Shown here piece after piece: positions 44,823-54,838 of a stretch of 55,261 bases of DNA. The notes below the pieces were generated by a model. That model worked only from the letters and a program-made list of their open reading frames with translations, did no database searches and had not been told where the DNA came from. The stretch comes from Stentor coeruleus (taxonomy: Eukaryota > Ciliophora > Heterotrichea > Heterotrichida > Stentoridae): assembly GCA_001970955.1 (NCBI GenBank), contig MPUH01000425.1, positions 1-55,261 on the forward strand, read 5' to 3'. The position numbers were made by a program, and so were the translations under genes. Each line of letters opens with the position of its first letter. The first letter of the stretch is position 1.

Positions 44823-47800
44823 TTAAGCTATCTCTCCAAAACACCTAATGCAAACATCATAATCACATATATCGCATCTAAAACTTCCACTTTTCTGAAA
44901 AGTAACCTTACAAATATTGCATGAATAAGCACTATGGGGTTTTGGATTCCAAGCCAGACCATGATTCTGAGCACACTGTTTACTCCATGCTATTGGAGAT
45001 TTTGATACAATAATATCCATGCATTTATAGCATATATCCCATTTACATAAATTGCAATTGAAAGAATTGGTGTACATTTTTTTCTTACACCCAGTGCAGA
45101 CAAATACTTTTTTCTCGTAACCTTTGTATTGTGTATGGTCTGTTATCCAAGTTAGTTTATGTCCTCTATGACATGTGATATCAGTTTTACCAACTTTTTC
45201 TTTGTATGCAAGTTTGAAGCATGATTTACACAAACAATGACTACAAATACTACAATAATATCCAACTTCAATAACCTTTTTACAATTAGTACAAGGAGTA
45301 GGTTTCTCATAAAAATACTCAAACTTTATCTGATGTCCCTGAGGACAGAATATCTCTGACTTTGTATTATCATTACTATCAATAAGCTTATCTTTAAGAC
45401 TTATAAGTATTTTCTCTATTCTCCCAACCTGATCTTTAAGTATATTATTTTCAGACAACATTTTATTATTCACATCCATAGCTTTAATCTGATTCATCTT
45501 AATCCCATTGACCAAATTTTTAATTTCTCTAACTTTCCCAAGCCAGGTACTCCCAACATTTTTAGTTTCAACTTCTCTACAAACATGCATTCTTTGAACA
45601 CTCGTAACATTTCTTTGCCAAATTGTAGCTATTTCAATCTCAAGTATCAAATTAGCTAATTCTCTATAATCAGCTACCTCTTTACTTTCTTGAACCCTAT
45701 CATGAGTATCTCCCATAATTGAAATAAGTAAATTCATCATAATAACAGGATTTATAATTGTAGCAAGGATAAAACAAATCCATTGTATTGTGCTATAATC
45801 AGGTTTATCAATAGTCCCAAGTGTGATTAGGTAAGAATTAGATAAAAAGTCAGAAAAAACAGTGTTTGTTAAACTCATAAGCATTAAAATAAATGCAAAA
45901 CCAATTGTCGAATACCCTAGGATTATAAGAAACGGTAATACATCTTTTATAACTTCAGTAATCAAATTTATCATATACCTAGTCCGAGAAAATATTCTAA
46001 AGTAGCTAATTCCTCTTGCCCAGGAGAATAAATTTAGTATCAAAAGCACTGTAGCTTGACTTGAACGGGATTTAATCAATGAATCAGCATAGATTATCAG
46101 CATGATAGTCCTAGAAAGGTCAATCATGTTCCAAATATCAGTAAAATATTCACGAATACCCCCGAAAATCTGAAGGACTTCATATAGACTAAGAGTAAAC
46201 CCAATAGAAAAAAAGATAATGTTTACAGAATTGAAATCAGGGGTTATAGAAACAGTACATAAGAATCCCATATAAATAATATATAATAAGCATTGTATAC
46301 TGGTTATGAGGATAAAATGATGCCATTTATGGTCGATATAATTTTGTATGAATTTAGAACGGAAAATGTCTTGGCATGGACTAGTGACAAGGCTTTTGAG
46401 GAATTCTATACTTTCTTCACTACCTGAGACCATGTTGAAACTTACAAGTGAAGTGAGGAATTCAATTGACAAACCGTTTTCTTCAGTTTCAGGAGAAAAG
46501 AACCATGATTTTTGAGGAACAAACTCGGAGTTTATGATATGAATAGGCAAACGCCATGTTGAACTTATTGCCACTGGGAGGTTTGCTATTGTGTTTACCC
46601 AAAGAAGTGAGTCGTAGAAGTCGGTAAGTGCAGAAAAACCTAGTTTGTTTATGCTCATTAGGTCTTCTATACTTATTGAGTTACCTAATAATGGGTTTTC
46701 AGTGATTTTTTTATTGAAAAATTTAACAAATGCTAATACTGTATTTTTTTGGTTACTTAAAATACTCAAAGTCAAAGGTGTTAATTTGTTAGCATACTTA
46801 GATAAAGGTGCTCCTGCATAAAGTGCAACTTTAACATTAGCTGTAATTCCAAAATGCGCATAAATATGAAGAAGGGTTATCTTATCAGGCATAATTATTG
46901 AGTTTTCTAAACTTGGATCATATATTATTTGCTTTTTATCTCTTATATCTAAAAAATGTTTAATAAAATTGTGAATGTTAGGATTGGGAGAATAGATGCT
47001 AATATGCTTTTCATATAAAGGATTTTCGATTATAGTAAGATAAATATTTTTTCCATCAATTTTGAGGGAAATATATTTTTCATCTTCGCTGATACGCATG
47101 AAATCTATTGCGCCTGGGTATTTTATTGAGAAAATCAGACTAAATGTACTCATATCCCAAAAACGGAGGATACCATCTGATGAACCTGTGATAAAAGTTG
47201 ACCCATCTTTACAGGTATAAATTGATTTACAGAAACATTTTTGAATAGAAAACTCATAGTAAAGACTGTTGGAATCTAGGCTGATTACGCTTATGTAGAA
47301 GTCAGGTCGTGCTATAAACAAAAGTTTCGAATCATAAGACAGTGAGCACATTAAACTCTTACTATAATCAAAATTAGCAACTTCAATTTTACTCTCTATA
47401 CTCCAAATCTTAATACAACTACTATCCCTAATAATCAAAGTCGAATCCAAAGGGTTAAAAATAATCGATTGAATAGTATTACTCCCTTTACTAAATTGAT
47501 CAATCATATTTAAAGGCATTACCGAAAAAACCTTAACAGTCATTTTCGTCCCTCCAACATACAAAAGTTGTCTTATACTATCCAAAGCTATAGTATTTAT
47601 ATAATCTTCATCAGGGTTTTTAATTTTAGTTAGTTCATTAGTAAAAGTGTTATAAAGGTAAAAATTAGTACGAGTTGTTGCAAAAATAAGATTTTCTCTA
47701 ACATAAACAAGTCTATTAACATCAGAATCACAACTGAAAGCATTTTCACAACTTCCAGATTCAAGATTCATTATGTTTATATCACTTTTAGTTCCATATG

Positions 47801-48902
47801 CTAGATATTGAGAATCAGTACTAAATCCAGACAACATAGTTCCTTTAAGCTCATATTTAAGTGGAAAATGCGGCCATTGTATTGAATATAATATGCCCAT
47901 ATCAGTAGAAGCATAAATATTCCAATCATATCCAACAATAACTTTTTTTATTTTTTTTATGTTCATGATTATAGGAACTCGGTTTTTAACATGGTCCCAG
48001 ATATGCATTTCACCATTGATCAAACTTATAACAAGGACATCAGAAGGACTGTATGCGAGATCAAGGATTTTAGCTTCGAAATCGTGACTAGCGCCTTGAT
48101 TTAACGATTTTTCTTCATATGAGTAAATTGTTAGAGATTTCTTTGACCCTATTGCTATATATAACCCTGAATATGATGCTTTAAATTTTGTTATATTCAT
48201 TATGTCTTTAATCTCTATAGTTTTATCAGCGATGTATTGTATTTTACCATATTTCGTCGCTAAAGCTAACCAACCTTTACTTTGACTTACACTTATAAAC
48301 TTGAAATTTTCATTTGACACCACTGAGAACTTGCCCATGTTTTTTAAATCCCAGGCTACAACATCAGCTTCAGCATGAATACTGTAAAGGATTCCAGAAC
48401 CTGGATAGTTAATTATGCTACTGACTATATTCCCAGAGTTTAAAGATGTGACATTCTCGAACTTGTCGAGGGTATAGACAAAAATCCTTGTTTCAAATAG
48501 TCCACCTCCAACAAGAATTATGTTTAAATTCACTTCGACAACAAGCTTTTGTAATAAATCTTCTGTTACTAGAACTTCTAATGGGTACCCATCATGATCT
48601 CCTTGTTGTAATCTTAGCACGGTACCCGTTTTATATAGTAAAAAAATAATCTTGTCAGGGGGTATTATAGTAAAATCGTTTATAGAAAAACCTACTGGTG
48701 CTTTTGCAATTTCATGAGGGAGTTTTTGAGAAAATTCTGATGAAATTTCATCGAGCCTTTTAGTAAATTCTAAAGACTCAGCGTTTTGGTTTCCAAAGGG
48801 ATTCAGAATTTTTGTTATGGAAATATTCAGATTCGGCTTGAAGTCATGTGTAACCGGGACAACTTTTTCATCGATGATTCTGGTCTTATTAATAATTTCC
48901 AT
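44823..48902 (-). CDS. WD40-ankyrin-TRP-like ion channel-zinc finger fusion protein
   Basis: One open frame of 1359 residues with no join or intron. Residues ~60-640 are WD40-like beta-propeller repeats, for example GSSDGILRFWDMSTFS near 584. An ankyrin-like pair lies near 660-730 (TLLHIYAHFGITANVKVALYAGA is its core). About six membrane segments run from ~862 to 1062. The last two flank a pore-like LITLGTIDK and lead into NLLISIMGDTHDRVQ, which is typical of TRP-type channels. A helix near 1110-1170 follows. Residues ~1186-1358 hold three Cys/His-rich ZZ- or DC1-like zinc modules. It is probably a cation channel of the plasma or ciliary membrane. The gating signal is unknown. The stop is TAA. 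Confidence 0.85.
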   Translation of the reverse strand: MEIINKTRIIDEKVVPVTHDFKPNLNISITKILNPFGNQNAESLEFTKRLDEISSEFSQKLPHEIAKAPVGFSINDFTIIPPDKIIFLLYKTGTVLRLQQGDHDGYPLEVLVTEDLLQKLVVEVNLNIILVGGGLFETRIFVYTLDKFENVTSLNSGNIVSSIINYPGSGILYSIHAEADVVAWDLKNMGKFSVVSNENFKFISVSQSKGWLALATKYGKIQYIADKTIEIKDIMNITKFKASYSGLYIAIGSKKSLTIYSYEEKSLNQGASHDFEAKILDLAYSPSDVLVISLINGEMHIWDHVKNRVPIIMNIKKIKKVIVGYDWNIYASTDMGILYSIQWPHFPLKYELKGTMLSGFSTDSQYLAYGTKSDINIMNLESGSCENAFSCDSDVNRLVYVRENLIFATTRTNFYLYNTFTNELTKIKNPDEDYINTIALDSIRQLLYVGGTKMTVKVFSVMPLNMIDQFSKGSNTIQSIIFNPLDSTLIIRDSSCIKIWSIESKIEVANFDYSKSLMCSLSYDSKLLFIARPDFYISVISLDSNSLYYEFSIQKCFCKSIYTCKDGSTFITGSSDGILRFWDMSTFSLIFSIKYPGAIDFMRISEDEKYISLKIDGKNIYLTIIENPLYEKHISIYSPNPNIHNFIKHFLDIRDKKQIIYDPSLENSIIMPDKITLLHIYAHFGITANVKVALYAGAPLSKYANKLTPLTLSILSNQKNTVLAFVKFFNKKITENPLLGNSISIEDLMSINKLGFSALTDFYDSLLWVNTIANLPVAISSTWRLPIHIINSEFVPQKSWFFSPETEENGLSIEFLTSLVSFNMVSGSEESIEFLKSLVTSPCQDIFRSKFIQNYIDHKWHHFILITSIQCLLYIIYMGFLCTVSITPDFNSVNIIFFSIGFTLSLYEVLQIFGGIREYFTDIWNMIDLSRTIMLIIYADSLIKSRSSQATVLLILNLFSWARGISYFRIFSRTRYMINLITEVIKDVLPFLIILGYSTIGFAFILMLMSLTNTVFSDFLSNSYLITLGTIDKPDYSTIQWICFILATIINPVIMMNLLISIMGDTHDRVQESKEVADYRELANLILEIEIATIWQRNVTSVQRMHVCREVETKNVGSTWLGKVREIKNLVNGIKMNQIKAMDVNNKMLSENNILKDQVGRIEKILISLKDKLIDSNDNTKSEIFCPQGHQIKFEYFYEKPTPCTNCKKVIEVGYYCSICSHCLCKSCFKLAYKEKVGKTDITCHRGHKLTWITDHTQYKGYEKKVFVCTGCKKKMYTNSFNCNLCKWDICYKCMDIIVSKSPIAWSKQCAQNHGLAWNPKPHSAYSCNICKVTFQKSGSFRCDICDYDVCIRCFGEIA

Positions 48903-49015
48903 TATATTTCAACTATTTGAGTTTTAGAAACTATTTACTTAGAAACTAATATAGGAAATGATTAACATTATTAAATAAGACATATTATTCAACCATAAAA
49001 TCATAGTTATAAAAT
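48903..49015. promoter_or_regulatory. 113-bp divergent promoter region
   Basis: Only 113 bp separate the ATGs of the channel (-) and the surface protein (+). It is AT-rich and must serve both genes. No known element is recognised. Confidence 0.45.
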
Positions 49016-52000
49016 ATGTTACTTTTAGTTTTATTGAGTATTATTCAGGGAAAAATACTTCCGAACAATGCTCATGGCCACGCTGTCTATCCATTATCAT
49101 CAAATGCAGCAGAGGTAACTGATTACTATTTTTACATCATAACAGATCGCTCTGCAGTAGCTGGGGACTATTTGAAAATACAATTCCCAGGGGAGTATTC
49201 AAATATAAACCTGGGTTCAAGCTCTTGCATGATTGGCAGCTTAGCAACAACATGCGCACAAGAAGGAACTCTTACAGTTTCCCTAACTTTATCATCATTT
49301 CTTTCAGCAAACACCCGGTACACAATCAAAGTACCTAAAATTACTAACCCTTCAGCTACAAGTACATCATATTTTAAAGTTTATTTCCAATACTCAGTCT
49401 CATCTCAAATATTTTCATCAAATGACGCTTTCAGCACTTTAGCTATACTCCCAATAGCGACATCAGCAACCGGCTCATATACATCTTCAATATCCACAGC
49501 AGGTAAATCTTCAATTTATACATTCCAAATGACATTATCTACAGCTTTAATCTCAGGTTCTGTATTTCAGTTTATTTTTCCTGAAGATTTTACATTTGAT
49601 TCAAGTTCATGTCAAGTTGTTGCATATAGTAACTCACAGCCAGCAATGATTGGAGATTTTAAATGTGTTGAAGAATTTGGGTTTCTAATATTAGAAGGGC
49701 TTAGTGAAGATTTATCAGTAGGAAAAGGTATAAGTTTACAAGTAACAGTGACAAATCCTGGGTATTCATTAACTGCAGGAAGCTGTAATTTTGTTATAAA
49801 AACTATGACTGCGATGAGTTCAATAGCTTATGATAAAGCTGTTATCGCTAACAGTCAGATTACAGAAGGCAGTTTGGTTTCTCCGTCAATAAGTTTATTT
49901 TCTTCATCTTCCAAATGGCTTTCTGGGTCTACTCCATATACAAAAACTTCATTCAAAACAGCAAATATTATTAAAGAAGGAGGGAGTATAACTATTGACT
50001 ATGGCACAGCAATAACATCTTCGACTTGCGTATCTTTAACTGGGATTCCTAAAATGGCAGATGGGACTTGGACTGATTGTTCGATTTCCGGGAATATAGC
50101 AACCCTATCAAACTTTGGGACTATAGCATCTGGAACTACAATAGAAATCCTTAACCAGTTAACAGTTGCATCTGTTGCCAATATAATAATAACAACACTA
50201 GATAGTTCTTCAAGAAACATAGACAAAACCACAACTCCAAGTATAACTTTATCAAATGACTACACTTCAGTTTTATCATCTTTATCATCAACAGTTACCC
50301 TAGTATCAAGTCGTTCAGGAATCCTAACTTTAACCTTTACCACAACTTCAGCAAATTCAATAAATACCATAAAAGTCTACTTCCCAACAAGTATCTTCCC
50401 AGATAGCACTCCAGTTTGTCAAGTTGGAGGATCAACAAAAACCTGTGTTTTTTCAGATACAACTTTAACCATATCTTCAGTTTCAACATCCTGTGACACA
50501 AGTTGTATATTATCTTTAGACACCAGTACGACAAATAGTTGGTCTTTTCCATCTTTAGGGTCTTCTGATTCAAATATTATTGAAGTGTCTATAGAAGCTC
50601 AGTATACAGGTGGGTCTGAATATGGTACTTTAGTTCTTGATATCCCTTTATCAGAATTTGAAGAAGCTGAATTAGTTCAAATAACATCACAAGATGCTTG
50701 GAGTCCTTACAAATTTTCATTAACTCTGAGTAATGATCTTATATCACCAGATGCTTATATACTTTTTGAATTCACAGGATTTGGATCTACAAGTTTAGGT
50801 ACAGGATTATCAACAGGGGCATTTCCTTGCACCCTAACAGGTTTTGCAGATTTTTCAGGAACTTTGCCAGTTACTTGTACTTTAACAACTGATGCTTCTA
50901 CCCCAAGTATAAAAATCTCATCATTTAGTAGTATCAAAACTGGTGAAAGTATAACTGCAACTTTTCTATTAAAAAATCCAGCTTCAACTCCAGTTTCGGT
51001 ATCAATAAAAGCGGGATATACAGCTTATAACTCTTTAGTTACTATTACTGATACTATAGATTTTTCTCAAGTCCTAAGTGCTGCAGCTGGAACTTTTACT
51101 ATACTTACAAGCTCAGATACAACAGAAAAAGCTATAAATACAAATACAGTTATTGATGTGAATATAAAGCCAACATCATCATCTGTTGCTAATGATTATT
51201 TATTTATAGTCTTCCCTGTTGGATGGAATTTCAATAATCTTAATACAACACTTGATGGAACTGATCTAATAGTAACTTTATATATAAATTCTTATGCCCC
51301 ATCTTTACTTTTATCCTTATCTTCTAACACCTTATCTTCAACTTCTACAAGTATTTTAGAAATACAATTAGAAAATGGGTCTTATGAAGGTTCAGGACAA
51401 GGAAAAATAACTTTAGGGCTTATATCATCATCAACATGGGGTTTAGTGAATTATGGTATAATCACAGATGGAGTTTCAGATTTAACTTTTTCAGGAGCTG
51501 AAAGAGCTGAGTTTATATATGCGGATTATGAAGTTTCTAATAATCATCAAGATGCTGGTGATGTTTTGTATAAATTCTATATGACTTTAAGTAGTTCTAT
51601 CCCATCAACAGGAGAGTTTACAATAAATTTTGATGGTTCTATTGACATATCCAACAGTTACTGCACTTTTTCATCACATTTCGGATCAACTACTACATGC
51701 TCAATATTAGGCACAGTTGTCACAGTTTCATCATTTAAACCTATGGCCGCAGGAATAACTGTTTATATCAAAGTTTTTAATATTATAAACCCTTCATCAA
51801 TTACTACTGGGACTTTAAGTATATCAAGTTTTTATTCTTCAGACGGAACTTCTTATATAGATTCAAGCCAATTAAATGCTACTCAGTTGTTAAGTAGCGA
51901 ATATATTTCAAATACAACAATCAGTGCTTATAATTTTTTCCCAACAAGTACAGGGAGTATAGGTGAATTATATTTGGAGTTTTATATGGATACTTCTGTT

Positions 52001-54835
52001 GCTAGGACTGGGGTTTTAACAATTATATTCCCTTCTGGGTTTAATCTTCCTGCTATAACTGACTCAAATTGTTTATTTAATTTGAAATTCGATAGCTGTG
52101 CTAGTACTGGCAACACTTTAAGAATCTATCCTGTAACTGCATTTTCAGCAGGAATTAACATGGCTTTGATTGTACCGAGGATCACTGTGCCTAGTAATTT
52201 AACTGACCCAATTTCTATAACCTCAACTTATAGTTCAGTAACTTTATCTCATACTTCACCAGACCCAGATGAAAGTGCATTTTTCTACGCATCAGCTTTA
52301 AACACTGTTTCATTTACCCCAACTGTTTCTTTTATCCCAACAAATTTAGCTGAAGTTGCTAGTTACACTTTTGTTATTTTAAACGCCATTGAGACTACTG
52401 ATATACTTATTTTCTGGTTCCCAAGTGAATTCCCAAGCAACCTTGGAGATTTTTATTGTGAAAGTTCAGCGAGTAGCCGTATTGATCAAGTAATCGGATG
52501 TTCGCAAGTCCACCTTTATTCAATCCAATCAACTGGTATGTCTGGTTCTAATATAACTTTTACAATCCATGGTATAAATAACCCAGGTTCAACTGGGATA
52601 ACTTCAGCTATAAAAATCCAAATCATCAGCGTAGATAATTCAGTTAAAGCTTCAGGTCAAGCAACTGTGACTATAACCTCAGCAGCATCAAACATACAAC
52701 TTATCAGTATTGATATAGTTGACAATAATATTCAAGCATTAACCAATTACACTTTTCTTACTGAAATCCCATCATTACCTTCAACTATATGGTTAGACTT
52801 CCCTAAAGAATTTAATAATGAACTTTATGGATTAGGACATACATTCGAATGCTATACATATCTAATCGACAAATCATCTGGTTTAGAAACCGAATGGGCT
52901 TCATCAGCAACTTGTGTGAATTCTTATAAAAATCGAATAGTCATGAGTGTTAGTGGTTCAGGTGCTACTAATAACAAATACTTAAAAACCCTTATTGTTG
53001 ATGTAAAATCTCCAAGTGTGGTTGGTTATTCAAATTTTTTCAGAGTTATTTTATTAGGAAGTTTAAATCAAGTTATAGGGAAAAATTATGATTGTAATTC
53101 TAATAACCAAGTTTTATATACTTCAAAATTACAACCTATTGTGATGCATAACCCATTAAGTAGGTTTACTATGAATTCAGGAGTGACTGAGATGTTTTTT
53201 ATATATACAGCAGGTGATAAAATTGTAGCTAAAGACAATATTATTATAAGTTATGAGATTATTAGTAAAAACCCTATATCAGGAATTATTATTAACCCTA
53301 GTCCTATAGTATTACCTCAAGGGTATTCTAAGTGTTATTTTACAATCACATTAGACTATACTGTTACTGATGGGGTTTTTATTATAGAATGGTCACATAG
53401 TTCAGAAAAATATCTTCAACCTAAATACTCAATGATTATAGTCGATAGTCAAAAACGGTATTATATCAGTGTTAAAGATGTCCCTGAAATCTCACAATAT
53501 GTCTCATCTCTTCCTATAGTAGTTTTAACATCAGCAGCTCCGATTTCTAATATACAAATCAACACCCAAGCACCTACAGGTTTTACTTTAACCCCTATTA
53601 TAATCCAAGCAGGGTCATTTTATGCAACATATAAAATCTCTCTTAATCTCAATGTTACAGCAGGGACTTATTCTATATCTTATGCCCTTCAAGGGGATAA
53701 TTCAGGGATTTTCATATTAGATGCATCTTCAGTTACAGTTGTTGTCAACTCATATGATCAAACTGCACCTTCAATTGTAAGTTTTCTTATAAACTCACCT
53801 AGACATAAAACTTCAATAAGTATGACTTTACAAGCATCAGAATCTGTGTATTTTTTCTATGCATATGGTGAAAGAAGTTTAGTTAAACCTAATAATGATA
53901 CACTTATAACTAATGCTTCAGCTGGAATTGATGGTTTTGGTGTTGGGACTACAGATGCGAATTACCAATATTCCTTTACTATAAACAACCTTCAAGGAGA
54001 AAAAGATTATGTTTTATATGGGATTTTAACTGATACTACAGGAAATTTTATGGATAAAGTATTTACTATAAACCTTTATACAGCAGAAATGGATGATTCT
54101 GTTACTTTTACTATAAAATTCGAATCTCCTTATCCAAGTTCTGAAGATATTACAAGTAAAGTTATACCCGCATTAGCTAAACAGTTTGTTATAACTGCTG
54201 ATCGTATAAGTCTTATAAGTGCTTCAGGGAGTACTGCGATTTTTAAACTTTCAAGCTCAGTTAGTACTGAAGACCCTTCACCTGTTAGTATTATTCGTTT
54301 TCTTGCATCTCCTGAAGAAATAAATAATTTGCTTTCGGGGATTGTATTAAGTACTGATTTTCATATTGATGATACTATGGAGATTATTATTAATGAAAGA
54401 CCTACTTGGTATATTTATCCTTTTATTGAGTCTACAACTAAAGATTCTGTTTTTGTTACTTTTGCCCTTGTTGATGATGGGACTATACATGCTGAGATTA
54501 TTGGAGACTCTGAAACTGCACCAAGTTCTAGGCAGGTTGTCAATAAACAGACTGCTTTTGGCCTACCAGCAAGTTTGACATATGAAAAAGTTGTTACTAA
54601 GGAAGATGAAATTACTATTGAGTTTAATGGACTTAATCCAACAAGTAGCTATACACTTGTTATAACTGCGGAGAATAACAATGATCCTGATAGATATATG
54701 AAAGATGAACTTATGGCGGTTATTGATTTTATAACTCAAGCTGGTACAGTGGATAATAGTACTACGAATAATACGAACTCATTTGGTAGAAGGCTGACTT
54801 GGATGATTGGAGTTTTAGTTATTAGTATTCTTTAA
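49016..54835 (+). CDS. Giant repetitive cell-surface protein, probably GPI-anchored
   Basis: The 1939-residue protein starts with a signal peptide (MLLLVLLSIIQG). It ends in a short hydrophobic tail (RLTWMIGVLVISIL) after an Asn/Thr/Ser-rich stretch, which is the pattern of a GPI-attachment signal. The body is very rich in Ser, Thr, Ile and Val. About ten diverged units of ~100-150 residues fill roughly residues 30-1400. Each has a YxFxxxLxxxx start, a Phe-Pro motif (IQFPGEYS, FIFPEDFT, IIFPSGFN, FWFPSEFP), usually paired cysteines, and a closing Asn-Pro (ITNPS, IINPSS, INNPGS). The last ~500 residues are also beta-rich but not clearly the same repeat. Many Asn-x-Ser/Thr sites suggest glycosylation. 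The function could be adhesion or surface coat. The stop is TAA. Confidence 0.8.
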   Translation: MLLLVLLSIIQGKILPNNAHGHAVYPLSSNAAEVTDYYFYIITDRSAVAGDYLKIQFPGEYSNINLGSSSCMIGSLATTCAQEGTLTVSLTLSSFLSANTRYTIKVPKITNPSATSTSYFKVYFQYSVSSQIFSSNDAFSTLAILPIATSATGSYTSSISTAGKSSIYTFQMTLSTALISGSVFQFIFPEDFTFDSSSCQVVAYSNSQPAMIGDFKCVEEFGFLILEGLSEDLSVGKGISLQVTVTNPGYSLTAGSCNFVIKTMTAMSSIAYDKAVIANSQITEGSLVSPSISLFSSSSKWLSGSTPYTKTSFKTANIIKEGGSITIDYGTAITSSTCVSLTGIPKMADGTWTDCSISGNIATLSNFGTIASGTTIEILNQLTVASVANIIITTLDSSSRNIDKTTTPSITLSNDYTSVLSSLSSTVTLVSSRSGILTLTFTTTSANSINTIKVYFPTSIFPDSTPVCQVGGSTKTCVFSDTTLTISSVSTSCDTSCILSLDTSTTNSWSFPSLGSSDSNIIEVSIEAQYTGGSEYGTLVLDIPLSEFEEAELVQITSQDAWSPYKFSLTLSNDLISPDAYILFEFTGFGSTSLGTGLSTGAFPCTLTGFADFSGTLPVTCTLTTDASTPSIKISSFSSIKTGESITATFLLKNPASTPVSVSIKAGYTAYNSLVTITDTIDFSQVLSAAAGTFTILTSSDTTEKAINTNTVIDVNIKPTSSSVANDYLFIVFPVGWNFNNLNTTLDGTDLIVTLYINSYAPSLLLSLSSNTLSSTSTSILEIQLENGSYEGSGQGKITLGLISSSTWGLVNYGIITDGVSDLTFSGAERAEFIYADYEVSNNHQDAGDVLYKFYMTLSSSIPSTGEFTINFDGSIDISNSYCTFSSHFGSTTTCSILGTVVTVSSFKPMAAGITVYIKVFNIINPSSITTGTLSISSFYSSDGTSYIDSSQLNATQLLSSEYISNTTISAYNFFPTSTGSIGELYLEFYMDTSVARTGVLTIIFPSGFNLPAITDSNCLFNLKFDSCASTGNTLRIYPVTAFSAGINMALIVPRITVPSNLTDPISITSTYSSVTLSHTSPDPDESAFFYASALNTVSFTPTVSFIPTNLAEVASYTFVILNAIETTDILIFWFPSEFPSNLGDFYCESSASSRIDQVIGCSQVHLYSIQSTGMSGSNITFTIHGINNPGSTGITSAIKIQIISVDNSVKASGQATVTITSAASNIQLISIDIVDNNIQALTNYTFLTEIPSLPSTIWLDFPKEFNNELYGLGHTFECYTYLIDKSSGLETEWASSATCVNSYKNRIVMSVSGSGATNNKYLKTLIVDVKSPSVVGYSNFFRVILLGSLNQVIGKNYDCNSNNQVLYTSKLQPIVMHNPLSRFTMNSGVTEMFFIYTAGDKIVAKDNIIISYEIISKNPISGIIINPSPIVLPQGYSKCYFTITLDYTVTDGVFIIEWSHSSEKYLQPKYSMIIVDSQKRYYISVKDVPEISQYVSSLPIVVLTSAAPISNIQINTQAPTGFTLTPIIIQAGSFYATYKISLNLNVTAGTYSISYALQGDNSGIFILDASSVTVVVNSYDQTAPSIVSFLINSPRHKTSISMTLQASESVYFFYAYGERSLVKPNNDTLITNASAGIDGFGVGTTDANYQYSFTINNLQGEKDYVLYGILTDTTGNFMDKVFTINLYTAEMDDSVTFTIKFESPYPSSEDITSKVIPALAKQFVITADRISLISASGSTAIFKLSSSVSTEDPSPVSIIRFLASPEEINNLLSGIVLSTDFHIDDTMEIIINERPTWYIYPFIESTTKDSVFVTFALVDDGTIHAEIIGDSETAPSSRQVVNKQTAFGLPASLTYEKVVTKEDEITIEFNGLNPTSSYTLVITAENNNDPDRYMKDELMAVIDFITQAGTVDNSTTNNTNSFGRRLTWMIGVLVISIL

Positions 54836-54838
54836 GTT

